From Alicyclobacillus tolerans (GTDB taxonomy: Bacteria > Bacillota > Bacilli > Alicyclobacillales > Alicyclobacillaceae), in the NCBI RefSeq assembly GCF_900142255.1, contig NZ_FRAF01000017.1, positions 1-64,000 on the forward strand: a DNA stretch of 64,000 nt, read 5' to 3'. Position 1 is the first letter of the stretch, and each line of letters opens with the position of its first letter. Shown here piece after piece: positions 36,564 to 43,654 of the stretch. Both the position numbers and the translations under genes were made by a program. The notes under the pieces were generated by a model. The model was not told where the DNA came from. It was given only the letters and a program-made list of their open reading frames with translations, and ran no database searches.

Positions 36564-36576
36564 AGGGGGTAGTTGT

Positions 36577-37326
36577 ATGCCGAATCTAAATGAAAATGGT
36601 AAGTTGTTCAGAAAATACGGGGCGGGGCGGAAAGTCGCATACACTCAGAAGTCGTTGGGAACGGTTGTTGTAACGGACAGCTTTGACTATCAAAGGGTGT
36701 ATTTGAATCCTGAGTTCGCTCGCGAGTTTGACCAGAGGAGAAAATACGAAGTCGTTCTGACCTTTATCGATATATCGGGTTTCTCCAAACAGACGAAGGA
36801 CATGAGTGCGGATGAGATTGCCGCAGTTTTGGATATGTATTATGCCAACGTGATTCCCTTAATCTACGAATACGACGGCGTTGTTGAAAAGATTATTGGT
36901 GATGGCATCATCGCAATTTTCGGAGAACCATTTATCCAGAATGAAAACTTGTATTACTATTTGAGGCGAGCAGAGAATTTCTGTCGCGATGCAATTCTGA
37001 CGCTTAACGACTTGGATATTCCCTCCAAATGTGCCTTGCATCACGGAGAAGTGATGTATTACTCAACCGTTGGGGTGTCGGATGATTACCTGGATTTAAC
37101 AATCATCGGCGAACCCATCACGGAACTCTTTCGGCTGGAGAGTGTCAGTCAAGACGGGTGTTTGAATTACTATTCGGACACGGTATACAGACAGATGGTA
37201 GAAAGTGACGTAAAAAAGCCAAAGCCTGCCGATGCTCCAATTGGATTCTGGTCAGACGAAACCATCGTTACGCATAATTTGCAAGGTATTGGTGAACGAG
37301 GGGTTATGACCTTGCGCCCTGAATAA
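36577..37326 (+). CDS. second class III nucleotide cyclase, catalytic Asn replaced
   Basis: 249 aa from ATG 36577 (AAGGGGG upstream; the longer frame from 36556 is less likely). It has metal Asp65 in LTFIDISGFSKQT and Asp109 in VVEKIIGDGIIAIFGEP, and a Lys105 in the adenine-selecting position. Near the C-terminus, LTIIGEPITELFRLESV has Thr182 where the transition-state Asn belongs, while the Arg (186) is kept. It is more like ordinary adenylate cyclases than its partner at 35257. It could be a heterodimer partner, a regulator of the first cyclase, or a weak adenylate cyclase. Confidence 0.75.
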   Translation: MPNLNENGKLFRKYGAGRKVAYTQKSLGTVVVTDSFDYQRVYLNPEFAREFDQRRKYEVVLTFIDISGFSKQTKDMSADEIAAVLDMYYANVIPLIYEYDGVVEKIIGDGIIAIFGEPFIQNENLYYYLRRAENFCRDAILTLNDLDIPSKCALHHGEVMYYSTVGVSDDYLDLTIIGEPITELFRLESVSQDGCLNYYSDTVYRQMVESDVKKPKPADAPIGFWSDETIVTHNLQGIGERGVMTLRPE

Positions 37327-37379
37327 AGGGATGAAGAGGCTGATGGTGGGAAAATACAGTGGGGGAGTGTGAAGGACGC

Positions 37380-37733
37380 ATGGATACTTTACATAAGTCA
37401 GTTACCTATGACGTAGTGAAAAAGTCGGACGGTGCTTATGTTATTGCTATGTATCGCGGGAACGAACTGGTTGAGCAGGTGTTGTCATTTAAGTCCAGGG
37501 ATTTTGCAGAACAGGTTGCTCTATCACTTCGAACAGCATACTTGGCAAGGCAAAGTGGCAGGTCCATGAATTGGAGGGTCAATGACGAAACTCCAGGATC
37601 AATTGACATTGATGTCTATGAAGGCAATCAGTTTATTGGGACACAGTTCACAGTCAAGTCATTGCGTGCGGCGCAACAGATTGCCATGGAATTGAACAAT
37701 GCCTTTAAGGTGGGTAGTAGCGATGAGTTTTAG
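37380..37733 (+). CDS. hypothetical protein with two tandem repeats, 117 aa
   Basis: The protein is an internal duplication. Residues ~6-50 (YVIAMYRGNELVEQVLSFKS, then RDFAEQVALSLRTAY) align with ~65-110 (IDIDVYEGNQFIGTQFTVKS, then LRAAQQIAMELNNAF). Each repeat is two or three strands plus one helix. No family is recognised. It overlaps the next gene by 11 bp (stop within its start region), so the two are translationally coupled. GTG 37359 is an alternative start. Confidence 0.6.
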   Translation: MDTLHKSVTYDVVKKSDGAYVIAMYRGNELVEQVLSFKSRDFAEQVALSLRTAYLARQSGRSMNWRVNDETPGSIDIDVYEGNQFIGTQFTVKSLRAAQQIAMELNNAFKVGSSDEF

Positions 37734-38670
37734 GCGATTGCCAGTTAATTTCTCATCATATCTGTTTTCTGATAGAGAACGGTTACTTAGCTCCATCGAG
37801 TATTTCGATATCCCAGAGCACCGTGCCAAGTCTTTACGCGATGGTACATGGGACACGATTCGAGCGAAAGTGAAAAGGTCGTGTCTGAAGTATGATGTGG
37901 ACATGCCAGACTGGGCACTGACTGTCGCGGTGAACAAGTCCCGAAGATGCACTGAATGTGGTCAACACTTCACTGAAATCCCCTACATAACCCCATCGGG
38001 AACATATTGCAGTAAAGACTGTGTTCCATCAGAAGAGCAGGAGCAGGAAGGGTTCTGGGACTACTCGGAGTTTGCTGAAAAGAATCGTGCGGTTTATCGG
38101 AAGTACAACGAAATGGTATCGTATGATGACAAGGATGACCTTTCGGAAGTCGTAGAGGATTTACTAAGCTGGCGCGACTGGTGGTTTGATGGGCAGGAGC
38201 TGGACCCTGACCTGTTCTTTGCACGTATGGGACAACGCTTAGTCTGCGATTTGAAGGCTCTACTCGTCATGATACAGGACTGGCATCCTCCAATTGTTGA
38301 TGTTCCTGGCATGGTTGTGTACTGGGAGGATATGAAACCACAGGTCAACGACATACTGGAGGAACTCCTGGAATCCGAATTGAAGGCACTGTATCGCACG
38401 AACGAAGGTGGTATTTATACAGAGAGCCGCCAACTCCTGATTTTTGATACTGAACAGGATAGACAGCGGTGCTATGATTCATTGATGCCTGTTATCAAGC
38501 AATATGAACACTTGGGATATGAGGATTCGGCAGAAGGCTGTCTGATAACAGACTCCGTTACAGTGTGTCCACGGTGCCAAAGCGGACTCTGGGCTGGGTG
38601 GAGCCAGGAACTATGGTTCGATGACAAATTAAATCAGTGGATCTGTGAGTTCTGTAGTGAATGGGAGTAG
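37723..38670 (+). CDS. hypothetical zinc-binding protein, 315 aa
   Basis: ATG 37723 with AAGGTGG upstream overlaps the previous gene. Two cysteine sites are visible: CTECGQHF...YCSKDC near residue 75 and CPRCQSGLW...CEFC at the C-terminus, both probably zinc-binding. The long middle is helical and acidic (SEFAEKNRAVYRKYNEMV; LLSWRDWWFDGQELDPDLF). No family is recognised. Its place in the defence block and its coupling to a partner suggest a joint role, but this is inference. Confidence 0.65.
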   Translation: MSFRRLPVNFSSYLFSDRERLLSSIEYFDIPEHRAKSLRDGTWDTIRAKVKRSCLKYDVDMPDWALTVAVNKSRRCTECGQHFTEIPYITPSGTYCSKDCVPSEEQEQEGFWDYSEFAEKNRAVYRKYNEMVSYDDKDDLSEVVEDLLSWRDWWFDGQELDPDLFFARMGQRLVCDLKALLVMIQDWHPPIVDVPGMVVYWEDMKPQVNDILEELLESELKALYRTNEGGIYTESRQLLIFDTEQDRQRCYDSLMPVIKQYEHLGYEDSAEGCLITDSVTVCPRCQSGLWAGWSQELWFDDKLNQWICEFCSEWE

Positions 38671-38673
38671 GGA

Positions 38674-39222
38674 GTGATGGGATTGAAGGGCATTGTGGCA
38701 GAAAATGCGCGGGAATTAGCAGTAATGATCAACGAGTCCCTGAAAACAAGAGAGCGGCGTTACACTCTGCGTCCATTTAATCGCTTCGATATCGAACGCT
38801 CTATGTGGTGGATTGTCCCGTCAGCCGATTATCCCGCGTTCCGTTTTGGGAAGTTCTTCGTGGACGAGGTTAATGGCAAATTTGAGGTTGGGTTACATAT
38901 TGAAAAAGGCTTAATCCAATCGATTGATAATAAGCCTGAACTTGTACTAAACGACACATGGGCATGGTATGTGTTCATCGATGCATTGGCGAATAGGGAG
39001 GTGGGAGAGAGGTTAACAACGATACAGGAGTCAGTGGGGAACGACATCGGAATTGCAGTCAGAGTTGAAATACCTGATCTCATCGAGGCAGGGGATGAAC
39101 GCGGGAAACGACTAATCCAGCTACGCCAGGGTCAATGGTGGGATGAACAGCGTAAGGAGCCTGCGGATTTAAGGATTCTCCTCGATTGGATTGGCTCAAT
39201 TGAAGGCATTAGCTGGTATTAG
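38674..39222 (+). CDS. hypothetical protein, 182 aa
   Basis: Start GTG 38674 or ATG 38677, with AGTAGGGAG just upstream of the GTG. A soluble protein: RYTLRPFNRFDIERSMWWIV, FGKFFVDEVNGKFEVGLHIE, LNDTWAWYVFIDALANREVG and a C-terminal LLDWIGSIEG. It is separated from the previous gene by three bases, so it is surely co-transcribed. No family is recognised. Confidence 0.6.
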   Translation: MMGLKGIVAENARELAVMINESLKTRERRYTLRPFNRFDIERSMWWIVPSADYPAFRFGKFFVDEVNGKFEVGLHIEKGLIQSIDNKPELVLNDTWAWYVFIDALANREVGERLTTIQESVGNDIGIAVRVEIPDLIEAGDERGKRLIQLRQGQWWDEQRKEPADLRILLDWIGSIEGISWY

Positions 39223-39544
39223 GTGGATGTGTTCGTGACGTTCACACTTGGCAAGATCACAGAGGAAGGGCAGGATGACTTATCTGCATACGATATTGTT
39301 CGGCGGCTGTTGGAGCCGCTTGAACCGTGGGTTCGTTGATGAAGTTCGAATCTGAAGACAGTTTCCAACGAGTATAGGAGAAAGGGTTGAGGAAAGATGG
39401 TGTTGAGTGGTTTCGGTTGTTTGATTTGCAAGTGATGCCGCCGACGTTGCCCATTAAAGTTCAGCCCATCTTTACTTCGACCCAACGGATGCGGTGTTCA
39501 AGGTTTGGGAGAAGTTGAAAAAGGCAAAGGAAACTCTGTTTTGA
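39223..39544 (+). pseudogene. decayed hypothetical gene
   Basis: Protein-like stretches run across three frames in order: FVTFTLGKITEEGQDDLSAY to RRLLEPLEPWVR (stop 39337), then MKFESEDSFQRV with a TAG at 39375 and EKGLRKDGVEWFRLFDLQVM, then YFDPTDAVFKVWEKLKKAKE to a TGA at 39542. At least two indels and one nonsense codon separate them. The original protein was perhaps ~105 aa. It lies between the unknown trio and the SIR2 gene. Confidence 0.6.
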
Positions 39545-39560
39545 TGAAGGTGACTAATGA

Positions 39561-41075
39561 ATGATTGCGACATCTCCTATGGTTTCAGTTTTAGCTCCTC
39601 TTGCCGCAAGACACAAACTGGTTCCGTTTTTGGGTGCTGGATGTTCCGTTCCTATCTTGCACGTAGATTGGGATGGAATTCGCGATGAAATGGCTTACGC
39701 TCTTGGTGTCGAACCTGGTGATCACCTTGTCATAGCACAGCAGTATGTGGACAGTTATGGAAAGAGCGGGCTGTGCGACTTTTTAAAACCGAAGCTACTG
39801 GTCGATGGTTTCGATGCGGAGCGCGGGACAACTCAGTTACAAATAATGAGCCTGGGTCTTGGTATTATTTATACCACCAACCAAGATAACATTCTTGAGA
39901 AGTGCTTTGAGCAGTTTGGACGTAATTATAAGCCAGTTATTGAACTTGAGGATTTAGCAGAGTCAGTACCTGCAGATCGCTTGCTGTTTAAGTATCATGG
40001 AGATTTATCCAACCCTGACTCGGTAGTGTTTACAAGTGAAGACTACCAGAAACGAATTGACGATCCCGATCATTTTCTCAATATCCGTCTCCGTTCCGAC
40101 TTGTTAGCAAAAAATCTACTATTTATTGGGTATAGCCTTCGAGATAAGAACATCCAGCTATTGTTGTCAGGGCTACACAACGCATTTCGTGGCAAACTAC
40201 CGAGTGCTTACTTAATTGCGTTTGAATACAGCAATGAACTGGAATCGCTATGTAATTCCTATGGGGTTACTGTCATTGATCCGATGAAGGAGTTCCCTGG
40301 TTCAAAAACTCATCAAGAAGCATTTGAATCATTCTTATCAGCACTTGCCGAAGAAACTATTAAACAGAAACATGATGATGAAATTTCCGATATATTGACT
40401 CCGAGAATTCCTCCGTCCCGAAAGGTTCTTACGATTCACGAAGTAAATGCGATTGAGAGAATCGTAGATGACGAGCCATTCCCGCAAGCATTACACAAGT
40501 TTCGCGCCACTATGGATACGGCAGTTATACCGAGTCAATTTGAGGCAAGGGTTGTAAATGCATTATTGACCTTAGCTCAGAAATGTTCATCCGATGAGGA
40601 ATCCGATCAATTTATACCTGTCACACTCCACTTGTATTTAAATGAACCGCAAAATCGGTTAATCGCTCAAGCAAGCGTTATGGCTGTGGCTAACGTTCGG
40701 CAAGCGAGGAAAGGATTACATTTGGACACCTTTCTCCCTCAAACAAGGGATTTTCCGAGAGAGGCAAACATTATCGCAGGTGCCTATGCCATCGAACTAC
40801 TACAATCGTGGGGAAGAACGATCACCGACGTTTTTCGAAGCCATCTTACACATTGGATTGATTCCAGTGCGAGTATCGACTCTTTGCCTCCGTCATTACA
40901 ATCATGGATAACAGAACGTATTGATGCCGCCTGGAATGTGCCAACCACGTATGAGAACCCGATACAACGACAGAGAAAACTTGCTCAAATGGGACTTCAG
41001 TTTGTTAAGAACAGCGTAAGAAGGGACATTTTCGAATCGATTCCCAAGACATTTTTTAAGCCATATCAAGAATGA
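39561..41075 (+). CDS. SIR2-domain protein, probable anti-phage NADase
   Basis: 504 aa. The N-terminal SIR2 domain (residues ~15-240) has the NAD-binding LVPFLGAGCSVP, then IIYTTNQDNILE (Asn107, Asp109) and the catalytic-type His146 in FKYHGDLS, then LLFIGYSLRDKNIQLLL. No zinc-ribbon cysteines of deacetylase sirtuins are present, which points to the NAD-consuming branch used in defence (as in Dsr proteins and ThsA). The C-terminal ~260 residues are helical, possibly a sensor or scaffold domain, and match no subtype I recognise. No obvious partner overlaps it. RBS GAAGGTGAC precedes ATG 39561. Confidence 0.85.
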   Translation: MIATSPMVSVLAPLAARHKLVPFLGAGCSVPILHVDWDGIRDEMAYALGVEPGDHLVIAQQYVDSYGKSGLCDFLKPKLLVDGFDAERGTTQLQIMSLGLGIIYTTNQDNILEKCFEQFGRNYKPVIELEDLAESVPADRLLFKYHGDLSNPDSVVFTSEDYQKRIDDPDHFLNIRLRSDLLAKNLLFIGYSLRDKNIQLLLSGLHNAFRGKLPSAYLIAFEYSNELESLCNSYGVTVIDPMKEFPGSKTHQEAFESFLSALAEETIKQKHDDEISDILTPRIPPSRKVLTIHEVNAIERIVDDEPFPQALHKFRATMDTAVIPSQFEARVVNALLTLAQKCSSDEESDQFIPVTLHLYLNEPQNRLIAQASVMAVANVRQARKGLHLDTFLPQTRDFPREANIIAGAYAIELLQSWGRTITDVFRSHLTHWIDSSASIDSLPPSLQSWITERIDAAWNVPTTYENPIQRQRKLAQMGLQFVKNSVRRDIFESIPKTFFKPYQE

Positions 41076-41198
41076 CATTACTGGGCGCAGGTGATTGGGT
41101 CTTTTTCGGAGAGTAGGGTGCGACACACCGCTTGGCGTTTACAACATAACGATAAGCGAAGTCCCCTAAATCCAAAGTTCGTACTCATTTTATGTAAA

Positions 41199-41812
41199 GG
41201 CTCTTTTCGTATAGATTGTTGCTCTGCGATTAGTTAAACAATGGTTGTACCCTAAAACTTTGTATAATAACTCTATCAACAAATATTTAGAAATCGCTAA
41301 AAGGGGAGTCCTGATGATAACGGCATGGATTGGAAGCATTACCCTCTTAGGAATCGCTATTCTATATGTATTATTAGCATTTGGGTTGCCATACGGAGAA
41401 TTTGCCATGGGTGGAAAATATAGAATCATGCCGAAACGAATCAGAGTGGCGTGTGTAGTTTCGGTACTCATACAAATTATTGGAATATTAGATCTACTGC
41501 AATCGGGAAATGTGATTTCTATTGGATTTCCACACGGAATAGAAAAGGGCGTATGTTATTTATTTGCGGTTTACTTACTGCTGAATACGGTCATAAATTT
41601 TTTGTCGAAAAGTAAAAAAGAAAGGCTTACCATGACACCGTTGTCGCTATTAACGGCAATATGTTTTGGGCTGACCGCAATGAATGGCTAAAGTCCAACA
41701 ATTAAACTTTCCGTCTTACCCACTGAAATCACTCCTTGGATGTCTACTCATATGATGTATCCGTCATTATATCAGTATCGTCCAAAGAGCAACAATCTAT
41801 ACGAAAAGAGCC
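41199..41812. mobile_element. mobile insertion cassette: 614-bp non-autonomous element with one passenger gene
   Basis: The left end (41199-41225, starting GGCTCTTTTCGTATAG) and right end (41786-41812) are 27-bp perfect inverted repeats. They are flanked by TATGTAAA at 41191-41198 and again at 41813-41820, an 8-bp target duplication. Inside is one ORF for a membrane protein (41314-41691) with a TATAAT box at 41263, and no transposase. GG-starting ends and 8-bp duplications recall the ISL3 family, so an ISL3-like transposase elsewhere in the genome may move it. Perfect ends and duplication suggest recent insertion. Confidence 0.85.
41314..41691 (+). CDS. membrane protein carried by the insertion cassette, 125 aa
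   Basis: From ATG 41314 (AAGGGGAG upstream). Four predicted membrane helices (about residues 4-25, 43-63, 75-93, 102-123), with a short KSKKER loop. No family is recognised. It is the only gene inside the inverted ends of the 614-bp element and has its own promoter-like -10 box. Confidence 0.65.
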   Translation: MITAWIGSITLLGIAILYVLLAFGLPYGEFAMGGKYRIMPKRIRVACVVSVLIQIIGILDLLQSGNVISIGFPHGIEKGVCYLFAVYLLLNTVINFLSKSKKERLTMTPLSLLTAICFGLTAMNG

Positions 41813-42008
41813 TATGTAAAACATGGTGCAGTAGGTAGGTTACTGCAAGTGATTGAGATGTTGGATGTTTGTGGGGTAGTCGCCAGACAGCGCTCCTGTT
41901 ACTTGGCTGTGGAGTGTGGAGCGAATAAGCTCCGCATATTTCCAGATTCATTCAGCTTCATTCCAATATTCGTATTGTCCATAGCCTGCAACGCAATGGC
42001 ACACGGGT

Positions 42009-42029
42009 AGAGTCGGCTGAACCGACTCT
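42009..42029 (+). terminator. hairpin, terminator-like
   Basis: AGAGTCGG and CCGACTCT form an 8-bp stem with a 5-nt loop, followed by GCTTGTTGTT. It lies upstream of a small transcription unit. The sequence from 41821 to 42008 shows no gene. Confidence 0.5.
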
Positions 42030-42095
42030 GCTTGTTGTTCACGGATTCCAGTTTCACACTCACAACCTCTCCTGTCAGGACCCCTGTTTTCCTGC

Positions 42096-42124
42096 TTGAC
42101 CCTTACAACTCCCAACGCTATGAT
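42096..42124 (+). promoter_or_regulatory. strong sigma-A-type promoter
   Basis: TTGACC (42096-42101), a 17-bp spacer and TATGAT (42119-42124). Transcription would start near 42131 and run into the terminator at 42209, a ~105-nt RNA. Confidence 0.65.
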
Positions 42125-42160
42125 GACGGTAACAAGAGTACAGACAAAGGACGAGAACCG

Positions 42161-42220
42161 ATGAGGAAGTTTGGGCTACCCAGCAAACTTCATATGGATT
42201 TCAGAACCGCTCAGTCGTAA
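42161..42220 (+). CDS. possible 19-codon micro-ORF or small RNA
   Basis: ATG 42161 follows AAAGGACGAG, and the frame encodes MRKFGLPSKLHMDFRTAQS before TAA. Promoter, RBS, ORF and terminator fit in ~140 bp. It may encode a micropeptide, or the transcript may act as an RNA. The ORF end lies inside the terminator stem, which favours regulation by translation or a non-coding role. Confidence 0.4.
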   Translation: MRKFGLPSKLHMDFRTAQS

Positions 42221-42238
42221 AGACTGGGCGCTTTTGTT
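42209..42238 (+). terminator. intrinsic terminator of the small unit
   Basis: GCTCAGTC and GACTGGGC form an 8-bp stem (one G-T pair) with a GTAAA loop, followed by GCTTTTGTTT. Confidence 0.7.
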
Positions 42239-42327
42239 TGACCTTGACTAAAGTCAGCGAGGGATAGGGCGGAGATTAAAGGCTACAAAGTTGATCTGGG
42301 GTGGAGCAGAAAAGGGGCGGAGGTAAA

Positions 42328-42570
42328 ATGATGGACGATGAGATAAAAGAGTTTCTCGCGGAGGTAGAAGATCACATCAGATATGATATCCACGAGGTTT
42401 CGAATCAACTGAAAGACATGCAAATAGAGGTCAACATATTGAAACAGCAAGTCAGCAATCTTGAGAAAATCATACGCATCGTAGATGAACATGTCGCGGG
42501 AGGCTTGTCTGGCATTCGGATCGATGTAGCGTTGATGAAGGATGAATTGGAAAAGCAGGGAGGGCATTGA
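42328..42570 (+). CDS. small coiled-coil protein, 80 aa
   Basis: From ATG 42328 (GGAGGTAAA upstream; ATG 42331 possible). Residues ~5-50 form a heptad-patterned coiled coil (EVSNQLKDMQIEVNILKQQV, then SNLEKIIRIVDEHV). No membrane helix. It is reminiscent of phage XhlA-type or DUF-type small proteins, but it lacks the terminal membrane segment. Confidence 0.5.
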   Translation: MMDDEIKEFLAEVEDHIRYDIHEVSNQLKDMQIEVNILKQQVSNLEKIIRIVDEHVAGGLSGIRIDVALMKDELEKQGGH

Positions 42571-42828
42571 GAGAAGAAAGTATTTCGGTGGATGACAAGG
42601 AGCGGAAAGTGTGACCAGGGTCACGCCAAGTGAGAAACAGTCCCATTATACTGACTTTGGAGTAATAGAAATCGAGAGGAATTCTGGGACTGAGTTTTAG
42701 CAATGTTGAGGCATGGAATTCTGTTTGCCCGCAAAAGGGTTCAAACGGACTATTGACTCCGCAATCCAAAAGATTGATTGTAATTCCATACAAATATATA
42801 CCTAAGGCTTGTGGTGGGGAGAATCATC

Positions 42829-42960
42829 ATGTCTGGGTGCATTGATATCGTCGAATTTGTACGGAACAAGATGGTACATATGGCGGAAGCACGCCGCGAC
42901 TTGGGGAATCCTGATGTTGTGCGTATTAGTCAACGCTTGGATCTGTTTATCGTGCAATAA
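42829..42960 (+). CDS. Spo0E-family aspartyl-phosphate phosphatase, 43 aa
   Basis: ATG 42829 after GGGGAGAATC. The 43-residue protein fits the Spo0E signature: a first helix VEFVRNKMVHMAEAR, a short loop with N and P, then VVRISQRLDLFIVQ containing the catalytic S-Q-x-L-D. Spo0E proteins dephosphorylate Spo0A~P and delay sporulation. Its presence on a mobile-type region suggests the element can influence host development. It is the main evidence that the host is a sporulating Bacillota. Confidence 0.75.
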   Translation: MSGCIDIVEFVRNKMVHMAEARRDLGNPDVVRISQRLDLFIVQ

Positions 42961-43366
42961 CAAAAACAGAGAATGGCAGGCAGTGGCCATGGAATGGCAG
43001 GGCAGGCTGTGCATGACGTGGAGTCAAGCGTGAAGTTGGCGAGAGGATAGAAACAGGGGGTAGGACTAAGGTTTTACAGGAAAAACCTTTTAACCTACCT
43101 TCCACTGCTAAGATTCCCGATTCATATCCGCAAAGCCTTCAATGCATCGCTGTCGTTATGAACTCAACGGCTTTGAATACCTTGTGTAAAAGGTTAAGCT
43201 CTCAACTTTGTGGTTCAACATCAGGAAAATGGGCAAACGTGCGGCGTAAAATTGTACAAAGTTGCTGAAATGTGAGCACGAAAACGCAAAAGAGAGCCAT
43301 TTATCGGCTCCCTTATTGGCGGTTTTGGTTACTGTGTGTTTGACCCTATTTCCCGTGATTCGTCCG
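42961..43366. other. 406-bp gap; convergent end of the partition operon
   Basis: No supported ORF. Near the right, GAGCC (43294-43298) and GGCTC (43306-43310) form a short stem that on the minus strand is followed by a T-rich stretch. It probably terminates the parM-parR-like operon. Confidence 0.4.
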
Positions 43367-43654
43367 TTAGAATAGCGAGTTAATTAAATCCTTCTCTTCG
43401 CTGGACAAGGACTCCAGTTTATCCCTTTCAACCTCGATTCCGTCGTCCTTCTCAATCAAGTTCCTGTTTTTCAGCAATTTCAGCAGAATTGTTTCCACTT
43501 TTGCCTCGAAATCGTCCGAATGTGCCCCGTTTTTCATGTCCGCAATGACCAAGCGACAGATATACAGGCTAATATTTTCTTTGCCCTTCAGCCATTCGTA
43601 AACGGGGAGGTACTCTTCCCTAAAACTGATGCTTATCTTCGGAGACTTAGGCAA
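43367..43654 (-). CDS. ParR-like partition adaptor, 95 aa
   Basis: Directly after, and overlapping by 8 bp, the actin-like gene. The N-terminus has the ribbon-helix-helix pattern KISISFREEYLPVYEWLKG then SLYICRLVIADMKN; the C-terminal half is acidic and disordered-looking. This is the size, position and domain order of ParR proteins, which bind the centromere and cap ParM filaments. The identification rests mainly on context. Confidence 0.65.
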   Translation of the reverse strand: MPKSPKISISFREEYLPVYEWLKGKENISLYICRLVIADMKNGAHSDDFEAKVETILLKLLKNRNLIEKDDGIEVERDKLESLSSEEKDLINSLF

